Positions 1 through 12,979 of a DNA stretch of 64,000 nt are shown in pieces. The stretch is from Parietaria judaica (lineage: Eukaryota > Streptophyta > Magnoliopsida > Rosales > Urticaceae). How positions within the stretch are numbered: the stretch's first letter is position 1; each line of letters opens with the position of its first letter. Where the stretch lies: assembly GCA_954871525.1 (NCBI GenBank), contig OX940870.1, forward strand, positions 3,937,501 through 4,001,500, given 5' to 3'. The translations under genes were made by a program, and so were the position numbers. The notes under the pieces are model-generated. The model saw nothing but the letters and a program-made list of their open reading frames with translations, did not search any database and was not told the DNA's origin.

Positions 1-2350
1 TTTAGTAGGTAACATGTCTATGTATATATATTATTGAACAAATTGGGACTCGTCGTTTCTTTTATAAGATTAAAACAAAATAATAAACCCTATCGCGTTG
101 AGAATTTGTAAAGTTTTGAGTACCGAGTCTTGTGATCGACTATCTAGGTCTTACTTTTCTTGGTTCTACTATTTAATTATATATAATAATGAGTAGATTT
201 TGGATAGATGACATTTAAAACGCCAACTATATCTCTATAGCTTAGCTAGAGATAGCGCCAAATGTTGGCTTTTTAAGGCTATCATAAATATTATAAAAAA
301 ACTAGGAATGAAAAAACTAAAAAAAGTTGGAGATTTGGAGTAAAACTAATCCGAAATCTTTAATTTTCCAACTAAAACTCGTGGTCAATTCTATTTGTAA
401 GTCAAATAATATTCAGTGAGATTTTTTTAGCATCAACATTTTGATTAGAAAATAGTCAATTAAAATAATTTATTGGCTTCTTATCAGAAAAATTGATTAT
501 GCAATGGACTTGGAGTTTAACTACATGTTGTCCCTTGCATATCTTCAATGGCCGTCGAACGTGGACCAGAAACTACTTAGGAAATTTCTGAAAATTGCTT
601 CAAAGAATCTGAGAAGATAACAAAATTAATTTATCTCTCAAGTTTTGAGAATATATCAAAAGTATACTGTTTAAATTCCCAAGATACTAGTCAACGTAGT
701 TTAGCAGCTTCCTTGAACTTTATACTATGTTATATACTTATATTTGCCACAAAGTTTTGTCAATCGAGGAGCGCGTACACAATTTTTTATTTTTTTTTCA
801 GCAGCGAATTATATATACACAAATTGTTAAAAGAAAATTGGGGCATGTATCCGCAAATAACATCATAAAAAGTATTTATTGTTTAAAAATCGGGTGTCAT
901 TCAATATTTTTTGTTGTTTTCACTTCACCCCAATTAACGTTATAAACCTATATACACATGGGACATTTTCTTCTTTATAGGGGTTTTTATCCGCAAATAT
1001 CATGCATGAAAAATAAGCATCTAAAAAAAGTTCTAACTGTATACTTTTGCCGCAGAATTAAAATATTGCTAACTTGTATATTTTGCCGCTAAAATAAACA
1101 TTATCATGCCGCGCAAATTTTAATTTTGATATCCTTTTAATCGCTCAAATAAAATATTGTATACATGCCGCATCGATCTGACCAAGATTTATATACTTTT
1201 GTTCCAAACATATCCTTATTAAAATATATAGTCGATGTTTAGTTAGTAATTGTATAAATGGATATTCTAAGTGTATAAGTTTGGGGCTTCATTTAGGTGT
1301 TGTTACATGAGAAAGAATAATTAATTAAAGAGTTGTGATTCCTTATTGGAAAAAGACAGTCAGTCCTTGAAGTTAGAGCACGTAATAGTTTACTATTTAC
1401 TGCACATAATTCCTCCAAATCTCCAAGTGAAATAATTATCTATTTCTATATAAGTGAAGCATCTAAAGACATGAATATCACCAATAATAAAATACACCAA
1501 ACGCAGGAGCCTATCTATGTCTCGCACTAGTTTAGTTTAGTTTTTATGTTTTTTTTTTTTTTTTCAAATAGCCGAAGAACACTCATTAGACATGTTGGTT
1601 TTGAATTATAAGAATTTAATTAAAGAAGAAAAGTCAACGTAGAAATTATATGTTTTGGTGTCTTTAGTTTTTCCATCTTTTTCCAATCCCATTTCATTTA
1701 TATATAAATCTTCCTCTTTTAAAAAAAAAAAAAATTATCATGTAAATCATTATCACTAGGTATGTTTATTTCAATAGGAAATTCTGACCATAAACCGAGG
1801 TTCAAAGAGGTATTTCGATGGCTTGTTGGCGGTTTACCTTTTTTGGTTACAATAGGAAAAAAAACATATCAAGCATAAATCGCTTCGATTTATATAATTT
1901 TATCGAAAACCGACTATGTATTGAACTTCATAAGAGATATGACTGGGAAATTATTAGGTCAGCCTACATATTGAACTTCATAAGAGATATGAACTCTGCC
2001 ACTGAACTTCATTATCTTTTTTTAAATAAAATCTTCAGTATCTTGTGTTGATCTTATATAAACGAACGAAGAAGCCTCATTGACCAATAAAAATAAATAA
2101 AATATATAGACATGTTTGTTTGATGCAACAAACGATATATTTAATTCCATTGAGAATTTTCATAGTTTGAATTGAATTGGTAAGCATAAACACAATAATA
2201 TATACGTTTTATCAGCGATATTCTTATATATTAATGTGACATATTTAAAAAAATATATATATATCTAACAAAAACAATTATAAACACTAAAATCATGTCA
2301 TTACATTAGTTAGTTTGGTACCATTTTTCAAGCTTCATTAAACCTCCATA
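1..2350. other. Intergenic, AT-rich, no gene seen
   Basis: No coding region with recognisable similarity or codon character is visible. The longest open frames (about 70-77 codons) look accidental. A 24-base segment beginning tattgaacttcataagag occurs twice, at about 1918 and 1970, as a short direct duplication. The last few hundred bases should hold the promoter of the receptor kinase gene that starts at 2351, but I cannot pin a TATA box with confidence. Confidence 0.6.
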
Positions 2351-2525
2351 ATGAGAATCATAACCCTAAAGAAAACATTCTCAATTATTCTCTCCATCTT
2401 CATAGTCGCAAGTAAACCTTGCATCAAGATTAATGGTGATTCTACTTTTAACGATGAAGAAGCTCAAGCTCTTCTCAAATGGAAATCAAGCCTCGAGAAA
2501 GTCAATGTTTCACGTATAAGCTCAT

Positions 2526-3172
2526 TGTTGGGAGAAAGCGCAACGCAACGGAATCTTAATGTCTCCCAATAGCCGCTGAAATATGAAGGCGATAATAATC
2601 GAAACACAACCACGAACACGAGACAATTTTAGCGTGGAAAAACCCCCAAAACGGAGTAAAAAACCACGGGACCCGTAGGCCGCTTAAAATCCACTATAAT
2701 CAAGAGTGAGGTACAAACGAAGTCTTCCCTAGATAAAACTAGAGGCATACATCATCATCATCAAGATCGAACACCAATCTCGGATTACAACAAACAAGCA
2801 AGAGAAGAATTTGTGAAAAAACGTTCCCACAAAACAGCCTCTGGTTTCCACTCTTCAGACCGACCTAGAAATCTCCAAACCACATCTCCACCGTTCAGAA
2901 CGTACCTCTATGTCTTAGGAACGTTCTGTCCAAAAATCACGACGATCCAACGGTGAACGAGTGCGCAATGACGATTTTCCTGAGGGTCGACGAAACTGGG
3001 CGGAAACCGCGAATTTGCTCTCTTTCTCTTGTTTTCTCTCTCTCCTTCACTTTTGTATTTCTTCATCTCATCTAAGTCATTTATGACCTAGGCTTCATGG
3101 GCCGGGTACATGAATCAATGGGTCAAAAATAACCCACATTGTTGGGCCTCCAAATAGGAGGGATACCCAACA
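2526..3172 (-). repeat. 3' LTR of Copia element A
   Basis: This is the left-hand copy in the window and the 3' LTR in element orientation. It is 647 bp, begins TGTTGGGAGAAAG and ends ATACCCAACA on the plus strand, and matches 7242-7888 without a difference that I could find. Confidence 0.95.
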
Positions 3173-3181
3173 AACTCCCCC
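3173..3181 (-). other. Polypurine tract of Copia element A
   Basis: On the minus strand this reads GGGGGAGTT directly before the 3' LTR. That is the expected place and composition for the plus-strand primer of reverse transcription. Confidence 0.7.
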
Positions 3182-3187
3182 GACCGA

Positions 3188-6100
3188 CTAGTTGGAGGGC
3201 AATGTCAACCCGGCAACCGAGCGACAAAACTCAAACTTCCCTCTCGGCAAAACCTTTGTCAACATATCGGAACCATTGTCATCGGTGTGAATCTTCTCGA
3301 GCTCCATCAACTTAGAATCCAATGCGTCACGGATCCAATGATAACGAACATCAATGTGCTTCGACCTTGAGTGAAACGAGGAGTTCTTCGCTAAATGAAT
3401 GGCACTTTGATTATCACAAAACAAGACATATTTTTCTTGTTTGACTCCAAGCTCCATTGTAAATTTCCTCAACCACAACAAATCTTTCGCCGCTTCAACG
3501 GCGGCAATGAACTCGGCCTCGGTAGTAGAGAGTGCAACACACTTTTGCAACTTCGATTGCCATGCCACGGCGCCCCCGGCAAAAGTCACCATATGCCCCG
3601 AAGTAGATTTTCGATCATCCAAGCTTCCGGCTAGATCCGAATCCGTATAACCAACTAACGTAGGCTTCTCGCATCCCAAAGCTAGTCTCAAATTCGAAGT
3701 CCCCCGGAGATATCTCATAACCCACTTCACGGCCTCCCAATGATGTCTTCCCGGATTTGAGAGATAACGACTCACCATTCCCACGGCGTGGGCAATATCC
3801 GGCCTCGTACAAACCATGGCGTACATCAAACTACCAACCGCCGACGAGTATGGAACGTTCTTCATACTTGACTTTTCACCATCGGTAGATGGACATTGTT
3901 GGTGGCTAAGCTTGAAATGAGAAGCAAGCGGAATGCTCACCGCTTTTGCTTCATCCATCTTGAAACGCCGAAGAACTTTCTCGATGTATGATTCTTGAGA
4001 CAAGTACAACTTCCTCGCCTCTCGATGACGAAACATCTCAATTCCAAGGATCTTTTTCGCTTGTCCCAAATCCTTCATCGCAAAAGACTCACTCAAAGTC
4101 TTCTTTAACTCTTCAATCCGAGCAATGTTCTTTCCGACAATAAGCATATCGTCAACATAGAGCAAAAGGATAATGAAATCACCATCGGAGAAATTGCGCA
4201 CAAACACACAATGATCGGCATTTGTCATCTTGTAGCCATGTTTAACCATCACCGAGTTAAACTTTTTGTACCATTGTCGTGGTGCTTGTTTCAAACCGTA
4301 AAGACTCTTTACCAATTTGCAAACATAGTATTCTTTACCATTTTCTCGAAAACCCTCCGGTTGCTCCATGTAAATCTCTTCATGTAAATCACCGTGAAGA
4401 AAAGCCGTCTTCACGTCCATTTGCTCAACTTCCAAATCAAGGCTAGCGGCTAGCCCAAGAACTACCCGAATGGATTGCATCTTCACCACGGGAGCAAAAA
4501 TCTCGCTAAAGTCAATGCCTTTTCTTTGACTAAAGCCCTTTACCACCAAGCGAGCCTTGAACCGTTTTTGCAAAGTGCTTTCGTCTTGCTTCACACGATA
4601 AATCCATCGATTCTTTAACACCTTTTTACCCTTTGGTAACTTCACCAATTCAAAAGTGTTATTCTCACGAAGCGATTGCATCTCATCTTCCATGGCATCC
4701 ATCCACTCCTTTTTGTTTTCGTCATCCAAAGCTTCTTCAAAGCTTTCGGGTTCTCCGTCATCGGTGAGAAAGACATATTCGTTCGAGGGGTATCGAACGG
4801 AAGGATGTCTAACACGAGTGGACCGCCTCAACTCATTAGAAGGTTGCTCACTTTCATCTTCATGGCTAACCTCATTTTCAACATCAACAAAATCATTAGG
4901 ATTTAAATGATTAACATGTAAATCCATACCTTGATTTTCAATTTGCACATCTTCGACAACGGTCGGGGTGGGAGCAAGATTAGTTGGTTCCGCATCAACT
5001 AATTCGTCGTCTTCAAAGGTTGGAACTTCTTTCTCAACTTTGTCGATATCTTCAATGGTGTAATCTTCCATGAATACAACATCACGACTACGAACAAGCT
5101 TTCTTGAAACCGGATCAAAGAAACGATATCCAAACTCATCGAGCCCATAACCAACGAATATACATTTCTTGGTCTTGTCATCCAACTTCGACCGCTCATC
5201 CTTCGGAACGTGCACATATGCCATGCACCCAAACACTCGAAGATGGTCGTACGTGACATCTTTACCACTCCAAACACGGCTCGGAACATCAAACTTCAAA
5301 GGCACACAAGGTGTGAGATTTAGCACATGTACAACCGTACTCAATGCTTCGCCCCAAAAATACTTCGGCAACTTTGATTGAGAAAGCAAGCATCTCATTC
5401 TTTCAACCAAAGTTCTATTAATTCTTTCGGCCAACCCATTCAATTGCGGTGTCTTCGGAGGAGACTTTTGGTGACGTATACCTTGCTCTCGGCAATATTC
5501 ATCGAAAGGACCGATGTATTCTCCCCCGTTATCCGTTCGGACGCACTTGAGCTTTTTCCCCGTTTCTCGTTCAACCGACGCTTGAAACGACTTGAAGGTA
5601 TCTAACACTTGATCTTTTGTCTTCAAGGTGTAAGCCCAAACTTTCCGAGAGTAATCGTCGATAAAAGTCACAAAGTAATAAGCACCGCCAAGGGACCGTG
5701 TCTTCATCGGCCCACAAACATCGGAATGTACCAAGTCTAACACTTGTGACTTTCTCTTTGGTTCAAAAGACCGAAACGATACGCGCCTTTGCTTTCCCGC
5801 CAAACAATGCGAGCATCTCTTCAACTTTGCGTTGGAAACTCCAAATAGTGCATTCTTCTTCACCAAGATTCTCAAACCTTTCTCACTCATGTGACCCAAA
5901 CGTTTGTGCCATAGTTCGGAAGAACTTTCATCCTCGCAAGTGTTGACGTAGCATTTAGAACTCCCAAATTGCGCGACATACAAATTTGAGCGTCTTTTTC
6001 CTCTTGCAATCACCATTGAGCCTTTCTTTAGCTTCCATTCATTTTCCACGAAAGAGTTGCCATAACCTTCATCATCCAATTTTGAAACCGACAAGAGATT

Positions 6101-7204
6101 GAACCGAAGGTCCGGAACATGCTTCACATCTTTGAGAACTAGAGAAGTGCCATTACTAGTTTCAACACATACATCTCCAATTCCAATAACTTTTGAGTAT
6201 CCCTTGTTACCCATGCCGACAATACCAAAATCACCGGCCTTATAAGTGGAGTAAATATCGCGTCGTGAAGTCCCGTGCGAAGAAGCACCACTATCAACCA
6301 CCCAACTCGTCTCATCGCGAGATAAATTGACACTTTCTTCATAATCATCACAAACGACAAAGAAATCATCAACAATAGCAACATTTTCATTATTGTTACC
6401 TTTTTTCTTGACATCGTTGTTGTTGTGGTTGATCTTCTTTCCCTTGCCTTCATTTCTCAACTTCCGGCAATACTTTCTAATGTGGCCTTTCAAGCCACAA
6501 TGATGGCACTCAACATTAGCCCATCTATTTGAACCTCCACGCGACGCTCCTCGTGATGCACCACGGTTATTTGAACCCCGTGCATGATTTCTCCCCCTCG
6601 ACTCGGTAACCAATACCTCGGAATGTGAAGAGGAGCCTTGAGACTTTCTTCTCATATCTTCATTCAAAATGCTACTCTTAGCCAAATCCATTGACATAAT
6701 ACCATCCGGAGCGGAATTAGACAACGACATCCTAAACGTCTCCCACGAGTTCGGCAAAGTACCAAGAAGCCACAAACCTTGAATTTCATCATCCAATCTA
6801 AGATTCATCGTCGCCATTTGGTTCATAATTCCTTGGAAGTTATTCAAGTGATCGGTTATTGGCGTACCGTCATGATACTTCAAGGCTATCATTTGCTTGA
6901 GCAAGAACATCTTGTTATTCCCGGTCTTCCGTGCATAAAGCTCCTCAAGCTTCCTCCAAAGGATGTTAGCACGAGTTTCACTAACCACATGGTTCCGAAC
7001 ATTGTCCTCCACCCATTGTCGAATGTACCCACAAACTTGTCGATGCAACAAATTCCATTCTTCATCACTTTTTCCTTCGGGTTTCTCGGTAGAGAAAACC
7101 GGCAAGTGGAAATTCTTGACAAAGAGCAAGTCTTCCATTTTCCCTTTCCAAACATTGTAATTGGAACCGTTCAAACTCTCCATTCGTGACGTGTTCGCCT
7201 CCAT
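3188..7204 (-). CDS. Copia gag-pol polyprotein, element A (1338 aa, intact)
   Basis: One open frame encodes all retrotransposition functions. Approximate domains: UBN2-type gag 1-200; CCHC zinc knuckle with C233, C236, H241, C246; aspartic protease with catalytic DSG at 304-306; GAG-pre-integrase HHCC region 433-467; integrase with D495, D558 and E593 as the likely DDE triad; reverse transcriptase with YVDD at 1016-1019; RNase H to the C-terminus ([12 protein letters not shown]). The integrase motif before the glutamate reads [11 protein letters not shown], where many Copia proteins have YTPQQNGVAER; this is a mild divergence. No stop or frameshift is present and the length is normal for the family. 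The frame starts 37 bases inside the 5' LTR border, close to the primer binding site, as is usual. The product acts in cytoplasmic particles and, through integrase, in the nucleus. Confidence 0.95.
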   Translation of the reverse strand: MEANTSRMESLNGSNYNVWKGKMEDLLFVKNFHLPVFSTEKPEGKSDEEWNLLHRQVCGYIRQWVEDNVRNHVVSETRANILWRKLEELYARKTGNNKMFLLKQMIALKYHDGTPITDHLNNFQGIMNQMATMNLRLDDEIQGLWLLGTLPNSWETFRMSLSNSAPDGIMSMDLAKSSILNEDMRRKSQGSSSHSEVLVTESRGRNHARGSNNRGASRGASRGGSNRWANVECHHCGLKGHIRKYCRKLRNEGKGKKINHNNNDVKKKGNNNENVAIVDDFFVVCDDYEESVNLSRDETSWVVDSGASSHGTSRRDIYSTYKAGDFGIVGMGNKGYSKVIGIGDVCVETSNGTSLVLKDVKHVPDLRFNLLSVSKLDDEGYGNSFVENEWKLKKGSMVIARGKRRSNLYVAQFGSSKCYVNTCEDESSSELWHKRLGHMSEKGLRILVKKNALFGVSNAKLKRCSHCLAGKQRRVSFRSFEPKRKSQVLDLVHSDVCGPMKTRSLGGAYYFVTFIDDYSRKVWAYTLKTKDQVLDTFKSFQASVERETGKKLKCVRTDNGGEYIGPFDEYCREQGIRHQKSPPKTPQLNGLAERINRTLVERMRCLLSQSKLPKYFWGEALSTVVHVLNLTPCVPLKFDVPSRVWSGKDVTYDHLRVFGCMAYVHVPKDERSKLDDKTKKCIFVGYGLDEFGYRFFDPVSRKLVRSRDVVFMEDYTIEDIDKVEKEVPTFEDDELVDAEPTNLAPTPTVVEDVQIENQGMDLHVNHLNPNDFVDVENEVSHEDESEQPSNELRRSTRVRHPSVRYPSNEYVFLTDDGEPESFEEALDDENKKEWMDAMEDEMQSLRENNTFELVKLPKGKKVLKNRWIYRVKQDESTLQKRFKARLVVKGFSQRKGIDFSEIFAPVVKMQSIRVVLGLAASLDLEVEQMDVKTAFLHGDLHEEIYMEQPEGFRENGKEYYVCKLVKSLYGLKQAPRQWYKKFNSVMVKHGYKMTNADHCVFVRNFSDGDFIILLLYVDDMLIVGKNIARIEELKKTLSESFAMKDLGQAKKILGIEMFRHREARKLYLSQESYIEKVLRRFKMDEAKAVSIPLASHFKLSHQQCPSTDGEKSSMKNVPYSSAVGSLMYAMVCTRPDIAHAVGMVSRYLSNPGRHHWEAVKWVMRYLRGTSNLRLALGCEKPTLVGYTDSDLAGSLDDRKSTSGHMVTFAGGAVAWQSKLQKCVALSTTEAEFIAAVEAAKDLLWLRKFTMELGVKQEKYVLFCDNQSAIHLAKNSSFHSRSKHIDVRYHWIRDALDSKLMELEKIHTDDNGSDMLTKVLPRGKFEFCRSVAGLTLPSN

Positions 7205-7226
7205 AGTCGCACAAAATCAAACCACG

Positions 7227-7238
7227 GCTCTGATACCA
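7227..7238 (-). other. Primer binding site (initiator tRNA-Met), element A
   Basis: On the minus strand this reads TGGTATCAGAGC, the classic plant Copia sequence complementary to the 3' end of initiator tRNA-Met. It lies three bases inside the 5' LTR border. Confidence 0.93.
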
Positions 7239-7241
7239 CTT

Positions 7242-7888
7242 TGTTGGGAGAAAGCGCAACGCAACGGAATCTTAATGTCTCCCAATAGCCGCTGAAATAT
7301 GAAGGCGATAATAATCGAAACACAACCACGAACACGAGACAATTTTAGCGTGGAAAAACCCCCAAAACGGAGTAAAAAACCACGGGACCCGTAGGCCGCT
7401 TAAAATCCACTATAATCAAGAGTGAGGTACAAACGAAGTCTTCCCTAGATAAAACTAGAGGCATACATCATCATCATCAAGATCGAACACCAATCTCGGA
7501 TTACAACAAACAAGCAAGAGAAGAATTTGTGAAAAAACGTTCCCACAAAACAGCCTCTGGTTTCCACTCTTCAGACCGACCTAGAAATCTCCAAACCACA
7601 TCTCCACCGTTCAGAACGTACCTCTATGTCTTAGGAACGTTCTGTCCAAAAATCACGACGATCCAACGGTGAACGAGTGCGCAATGACGATTTTCCTGAG
7701 GGTCGACGAAACTGGGCGGAAACCGCGAATTTGCTCTCTTTCTCTTGTTTTCTCTCTCTCCTTCACTTTTGTATTTCTTCATCTCATCTAAGTCATTTAT
7801 GACCTAGGCTTCATGGGCCGGGTACATGAATCAATGGGTCAAAAATAACCCACATTGTTGGGCCTCCAAATAGGAGGGATACCCAACA
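7242..7888 (-). repeat. 5' LTR of Copia element A
   Basis: This 647-bp copy is the 5' LTR in element orientation and should hold the element's promoter. It is followed by CTCAT, the second copy of the target duplication, after which the receptor kinase frame resumes. Confidence 0.95.
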
Positions 7889-8304
7889 CTCATGGGGTCT
7901 TTCTCAGCCGTTCAACGGCTCCTTCAACGCTTCAACGACGTCAAGTAATCCATGCACGGACTGGTTCGGAATCTCATGCAACGACGACGGGAGGGTCACC
8001 AGAATAGCCCTAAGCAATAGTAACATAAGAGGTACACTTCATGGATTCTCTTTCTCATCCTTCTCTCATCTCAAGCACTTCAATCTCAGCTCAAACACAA
8101 TCTTCAATACAGTCCCACCAAACATTTCCTCTCTCTCCAGACTCACTCACCTTGACCTTTCTAGCAACTATGAGTTGTCTGGAAAAATCCCATCAGAAAT
8201 TGGTCAACTCAAGAACCTTGAAGTCCTCGCCTTGTCCAATAATAACTTCAGTGGCTCCGTCCCAGCTTCCTTGGGAAATTTGAGCAAACTGGCTTACTGT
8301 TACT

Positions 8305-8592
8305 TGTTGGGAAAACAGAGGCTAAAAATAAAGAACAAAGGCTTTTTTTTTTTAAATCGGAAGAATACTGGACTTTTTCATTAATTAAAGCAAACACATA
8401 GCGTGCCTCTTATATAGGCTTACAAAACGAAACTGACTCTTGATGAAAAATAAACCCACGACAACATTCCACTAACAAACCCACTACCATGACTCAATCA
8501 ACTACTCACTAATGAAGACCCATTAAAATAGGAACTATACTAAGACCACACAATAAAAAAAGACCACGTGCTATTTGAATCAATCTTCAATA
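8305..8592 (-). repeat. 3' LTR of Copia element B
   Basis: A 288-bp copy, the 3' LTR in element orientation. It contains an 11-T run near 8343-8353. The polyprotein stop codon (8580-8582) falls within the first bases of this LTR. Confidence 0.93.
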
Positions 8593-11500
8593 CTCCCTCT
8601 TGATTCAAATTTGCATACTCCTAGCAAAGCTCTGAAGTAGCAAAACTTCTCCTTCGACAAAGCTTTCGTCAGTATATCGGCCCGCTGATTGTGTGTGCTA
8701 CAATATGTCAGAGTGATTTGTTTCTTCGCAACCAGCTTGCGGATAAAATGGAAACGAATATCAATGTGCTTCGTCCTGCTATGGAATGTCGGATTCTTCG
8801 TCATTGAGATTGTTGCTTTGTTGTCGCAGAATATCTCCGTTGCTCCCTCTTGCTCTTGTTGAAGTTCAGCTAGCATTCTTCGCAGCCAAATTGCTTGACA
8901 TGCTGCTGAAGTTGCTGCGATGTATTCCGCTTCCGAAGATGACAATGCCACCGTTGCTTGTTTCTTCGAACTCCAAGTGATAACTCCTGTCCCAAAAGTA
9001 AATACATTTGCCGAAACACTCCGCCTATCATCCAATGAACTCGCCCAATCGCTGTCCGTGAACCCACATAGCCTGAAATCAGAAACTTTAGAGTACCAAA
9101 TACCATACTCTTTAGTTCCAGCAATATAGCGCAAAACCCGCTTCGCTGCTCCAAAATGGTCCCTTGAAGGGCGTTGCATAAACCTGGAAATAATCCCAAC
9201 AGAATATGCAATATCGGGTCTGGTGTGTGTTAGATAAATCAAGCCTCCAACGAGGCTTCTGAACCGCTGCGCATCAGCCATCTCTGCTCCATCTTCTTGC
9301 TGCAATTTCTCGTTTGTATTCATCGGTGTAATTGCTGGCTTGCAATTAAGCATGCCAAACTTGTTGAGAAGATCCTTGGCATACTTCTTTTGTGAGAGAA
9401 ATATACCACCAGCAACTTGATGGACTTCAAGACCAAGAAAGAAATGCAATAAACCCATATCTGACATCTCGAACTCATTCTTCATATGTGATTTGAATTC
9501 ATCGACAAGAGATTCCGAGGAACTAGTATAAATGATATCATCAACGTACAGACAAACAATGATGAAATCACTTTTACCTCCCTTTTTCACATACAAGGTG
9601 GGCTCGTTTGCACTTCTTGAGAATCCGTTTTGCTGAAAATATCCATCAATCTTGCTATACCACGCCCGAGGAGCTTGCTTCAATCCGTACAACGCCTTTG
9701 TCAACTTATACACCTTTCCTTCGCTGCCTTCTTTGACAAATCCTTCAGGTTGTGCCACATAGACCTCTTCTTGCAGTTCGCCGTTGAGGAAGGCCGACTT
9801 GACATCAAATTGATAAACCGGCCATTGCAATTGTGCTGCCAGCGCTAGAACAGTTCTCACAGTTTCGAAACGAGCTACCGGAGAAAATGTCTCTTCGAAA
9901 TCAATACCATGTTTTTGCGCATATCCCTTCGCCACGAGCCGAGCTTTATGCTTCAGTAGACTCCCGTCTGAAGCAAATTTTGTCTTGAACACCCACTTCA
10001 AGCCGATCGCTCTTTTTCCTTTCGGTAAATCGACCATCTTCCATGTTGCATTATTTTCAATTGCTGCGAGTTCTTCTTTCATTGCTTGCTTCCATTCTTC
10101 TTTTCTTGCTGCCTCAGCATAACACACCGGGTCTGAAACCATAAGAGCAAATTGAGAAGATGCATAAATGTCAGCCAAGGATCGGAGCTTCCGAGGTGTC
10201 GACTCGTCCGATGATTCGTCATGGCTGGACGAAGAGTGGTAGCTTTGCGGTGTGGATGGAGCAGTTGACAAATGTGTCAAGGTAGGCGATTCAGTCGAGG
10301 TTCCATCTGAGCTTTCTTCCACTGCTTGTGCACCGTCATTTGTTGATTCGTCATTTACCAAAGGAACATGTTCTTCTGCATTTTGCCAAAACCAGCTTGC
10401 ATCCTCATCAAATACTACATCCCTTCTTGTGAGAATCTTGCCACTAAGAGGGTTATATAATCTGTATGCTTTGGATTGTGTACAGTAACCAATAAAAATG
10501 CACTTTTCAGATTTTTCATCAAGTTTTTGACGAACTTGAGAAGGTACCAAAGCATAAGAAATACAACCAAAAACTCTTAAATGACTTACAACAGGTTTCT
10601 TGCCACACCAAGCTTCAAATGGAGTCTTATTCATGACAGCCCTTGTTGGAGATATATTCAGCAAGTAGACGGATGTCGACACCGCCTCTGCCCAGAATTC
10701 ATTCGGAAGCCCTTTTCCTTGCAACATGCTTCTCGCCATCTCCACCACAGTCCGATTCTTCCTCTCGGCGACCCCGTTTTGCTCCGGAGTGTAAGGAGCT
10801 GTCAACTCCCTATGGATACCATTTTCTTCACAATACAGCTTGAACTCGTTGGATAAGAATTCTCCACCTCTATCGCTGCGGAGAGCTTTGATATATAGGC
10901 CACTTTGCTTTTCCACCTTCGCCTTGAAGTGCCTGAACTTCTCAAAAGTCTCTGACTTGCTTTCTATAAAATAGACCCAACTCATACGGCTGAAATCATC
11001 AGTAAAAAGCAAGAAATAACGACTTCCACCAAGAGATTTTGTTTGCATCGGCCCGCACAAATCAGTGTGTACTAACTCAAGACATTTAGAAGCTCTCCAA
11101 GCCTTTTCGATAGGGAAAGACTTCCGGGTTTGTTTTCCATAAACGCACCCTTCACACAAATCGATGGCACAAATTTTCGGTAGTCCAAGAGTCATACTTC
11201 GCTGATTTAGCAATGATAACCCTTTGATGTTGAGATGCCCGTACCTTAAATGCCATAGCTTCGAGTCATCCTTTTGTGCAGCGGCAAGAACAAAACTTTC
11301 CACATCCGAGGCTTCCAACGGGAACATTTTGCTTCGAGTCATCTTGACTTTTGCCATAACTCGATCTGTTTGCTTATCTTTGATCAAACAAGCACCATCA
11401 TCAAACAAGACGGAATATCCACTATCCATTAGTTGTCCAACACTCAATAGGTTATATCCAAGATCAGGCACAAACTGCACATTATTGAGAACCCTAAGTT

Positions 11501-12620
11501 TACCATGGCTAGTTTCAATACCCACGGTACCTTTGCCTTCAACTTGTAGCTCCTTGCAGTTTCCGAGCTCGACCTTCATCTTTTCAGCCTCGTTGAGCTC
11601 CTTGAAAATAGGCTTCACTCCCGTCATGTGATTCGAACAACCGCTGTCTACGAACCAAACTTTTGCTGCCTTTTGATAACCTGGTTCATGAGCCATGAAA
11701 AGCTTACTTTCGCTTGCTCCCGCATTCTCCGATGCTTCATTTTCTGTGGCGAAATTGGCTCGCTGATTTTTGTACCAACAGTCCGCCTTTATGTGACCAT
11801 ACCCTTTGCATTGGTAGCACTGAATTCCAGCCTTGCTTCCTGTTTGATCTCCAAACTTCCTTTGTCCTTCAAATCTGGTCCTTCCTCTTCCGAAACCACG
11901 GCCTCGACCACGATATCCTCCTCTTCCTCGGCCTCGACTCGCCGAACGATCAGCTTCACCATATTCTGGGGCTGAATCCTTCACCTGAAACGCTTTGCCT
12001 TCGTTCCTTTCCGTCGATCTATCAATTCTCGACTCATGTGCTTGAAGAGATCCCATTAGTTCATTGAATGAAAAAATCGACAAATCCTTTGACTCTTCTA
12101 TGGCAGCGACTACATGATCAAACTTTTGAGTCAAGCTTCTCAATACCTTTTCAACTATAGTCTGATCCGTAATCTTCTCGCCGTAGGTTCGCATCTGATT
12201 GATAATTGTCATTGCCCGTGACAGAAAATCAGCAACTGATTCTCCATTCTTCATCATCAACGTCTCAAAGTCACGCCTAAGTGATTGTAGTTTCACCACA
12301 AGCACCTTTGAATCGCCTTGGAACTCCTTTTGCAAAATCGACCATGCTTGCTTTGACGTCGTCGCTGCGGCGATTCTCGAGAAGACGCTGTCGTGGACTG
12401 CCTGTTGAATGATCACCAACGCCTTCGAGTCCTTCTTTCTGTTCTCCCGCAACCTTCCTTCATCATCGGGATCTGCATAGCCTTGTTCCACCAAGTCCCA
12501 TAAGTCTTGAGATCTGAGTAGAGTCCTCATACGAATGCTCCAGAATTCGTATCCTTCTCCTTTGAAGACGGGAATGAGTGGTTGTGCTGCACCCATTGCG
12601 TTGCCGTTGCTGCCCATCAT
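8580..12620 (-). CDS. Copia gag-pol polyprotein, element B (1346 aa, intact)
   Basis: A single frame gives the standard Copia order: UBN2 gag about 20-200; an Arg/Gly-rich stretch; CCHC knuckle C268, C271, H276, C281; protease DSG at 325-327 ([13 protein letters not shown]); GAG-pre-integrase about 455-505; integrase with D520, D583 and E619 ([11 protein letters not shown]); reverse transcriptase with YVDD at 1025-1028; RNase H ending near [11 protein letters not shown]. No disruption is seen and the length is normal. The last codons run into the 3' LTR. The start is taken as the first ATG, just inside the primer binding site; a second ATG follows directly. The sequence is clearly different from the polyprotein at 3188-7204, so this is a separate family and an independent insertion. 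Confidence 0.95.
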   Translation of the reverse strand: MMGSNGNAMGAAQPLIPVFKGEGYEFWSIRMRTLLRSQDLWDLVEQGYADPDDEGRLRENRKKDSKALVIIQQAVHDSVFSRIAAATTSKQAWSILQKEFQGDSKVLVVKLQSLRRDFETLMMKNGESVADFLSRAMTIINQMRTYGEKITDQTIVEKVLRSLTQKFDHVVAAIEESKDLSIFSFNELMGSLQAHESRIDRSTERNEGKAFQVKDSAPEYGEADRSASRGRGRGGYRGRGRGFGRGRTRFEGQRKFGDQTGSKAGIQCYQCKGYGHIKADCWYKNQRANFATENEASENAGASESKLFMAHEPGYQKAAKVWFVDSGCSNHMTGVKPIFKELNEAEKMKVELGNCKELQVEGKGTVGIETSHGKLRVLNNVQFVPDLGYNLLSVGQLMDSGYSVLFDDGACLIKDKQTDRVMAKVKMTRSKMFPLEASDVESFVLAAAQKDDSKLWHLRYGHLNIKGLSLLNQRSMTLGLPKICAIDLCEGCVYGKQTRKSFPIEKAWRASKCLELVHTDLCGPMQTKSLGGSRYFLLFTDDFSRMSWVYFIESKSETFEKFRHFKAKVEKQSGLYIKALRSDRGGEFLSNEFKLYCEENGIHRELTAPYTPEQNGVAERKNRTVVEMARSMLQGKGLPNEFWAEAVSTSVYLLNISPTRAVMNKTPFEAWCGKKPVVSHLRVFGCISYALVPSQVRQKLDEKSEKCIFIGYCTQSKAYRLYNPLSGKILTRRDVVFDEDASWFWQNAEEHVPLVNDESTNDGAQAVEESSDGTSTESPTLTHLSTAPSTPQSYHSSSSHDESSDESTPRKLRSLADIYASSQFALMVSDPVCYAEAARKEEWKQAMKEELAAIENNATWKMVDLPKGKRAIGLKWVFKTKFASDGSLLKHKARLVAKGYAQKHGIDFEETFSPVARFETVRTVLALAAQLQWPVYQFDVKSAFLNGELQEEVYVAQPEGFVKEGSEGKVYKLTKALYGLKQAPRAWYSKIDGYFQQNGFSRSANEPTLYVKKGGKSDFIIVCLYVDDIIYTSSSESLVDEFKSHMKNEFEMSDMGLLHFFLGLEVHQVAGGIFLSQKKYAKDLLNKFGMLNCKPAITPMNTNEKLQQEDGAEMADAQRFRSLVGGLIYLTHTRPDIAYSVGIISRFMQRPSRDHFGAAKRVLRYIAGTKEYGIWYSKVSDFRLCGFTDSDWASSLDDRRSVSANVFTFGTGVITWSSKKQATVALSSSEAEYIAATSAACQAIWLRRMLAELQQEQEGATEIFCDNKATISMTKNPTFHSRTKHIDIRFHFIRKLVAKKQITLTYCSTHNQRADILTKALSKEKFCYFRALLGVCKFESRGSIED

Positions 12621-12676
12621 TCACTCTGTGTTTACACTCAACTCTCGTGTTTACACTCGACTCACTCTCTCACAAT

Positions 12677-12688
12677 GCTCTGATACCA
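12677..12688 (-). other. Primer binding site (initiator tRNA-Met), element B
   Basis: On the minus strand this reads TGGTATCAGAGC, followed by ATTGTG. It lies four bases inside the 5' LTR border, as expected for Copia. Confidence 0.93.
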
Positions 12689-12692
12689 AATC

Positions 12693-12979
12693 TGTTGGGA
12701 AAACAGAGGCTAAAAATAAAGAACAAAGGCTTTTTTTTTTAAATCGGAAGAATACTGGACTTTTTCATTAATTAAAGCAAACACATAGCGTGCCTCTTAT
12801 ATAGGCTTACAAAACGAAACTGACTCTTGATGAAAAATAAACCCACGACAACATTCCACTAACAAACCCACTACCATGACTCAATCAACTACTCACTAAT
12901 GAAGACCCATTAAAATAGGAACTATACTAAGACCACACAATAAAAAAAGACCACGTGCTATTTGAATCAATCTTCAATA
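12693..12979 (-). repeat. 5' LTR of Copia element B
   Basis: A 287-bp copy with a 10-T run where the other LTR has 11. It is followed by TTACT and then by the receptor kinase LRR frame. Confidence 0.93.

Larger units (their letters stand above)
2526..7888 (-). mobile_element. Complete Copia LTR retrotransposon A
   Basis: A full-length element of 5,363 bp lies antisense to the receptor kinase gene. It has two 647-bp LTRs that I could not distinguish by eye, TG...CA ends, and a 5-bp target duplication CTCAT (2521-2525 and 7889-7893). A primer binding site matches initiator tRNA-Met, and there is a purine-rich tract beside the 3' LTR. The single gag-pol frame is uninterrupted. In Copia elements the domain order is gag, protease, integrase, reverse transcriptase, RNase H, as here. 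All hallmarks point to a recent and potentially still competent insertion; activity itself cannot be judged from sequence. Confidence 0.97.
8305..12979 (-). mobile_element. Complete Copia LTR retrotransposon B
   Basis: A second full-length element (4,675 bp) lies in the same host gene, also antisense. Its family differs from element A: LTRs are 287-288 bp and the sequence is distinct. The target duplication is TTACT (8300-8304 and 12980-12984). The LTRs differ only in the length of a T run (11 versus 10) as far as I can see. The target duplication sets the LTR border so that, in element orientation, the LTR runs from TATTGAAG to CCCAACA, giving TA...CA instead of the usual TG...CA ends. The polyprotein is intact and an initiator tRNA-Met primer site is present. 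Confidence 0.96.

Noticed and set aside
1818..2051. 77-codon open frame upstream of the receptor kinase
   Set aside because: No family motif, AT-driven composition and an internal direct repeat; it looks accidental.
7227..7238. tRNA-like sequence TGGTATCAGAGC (also at 12677-12688)
   Set aside because: This is the retrotransposon primer binding site; no cloverleaf surrounds it, so it is not a tRNA gene.
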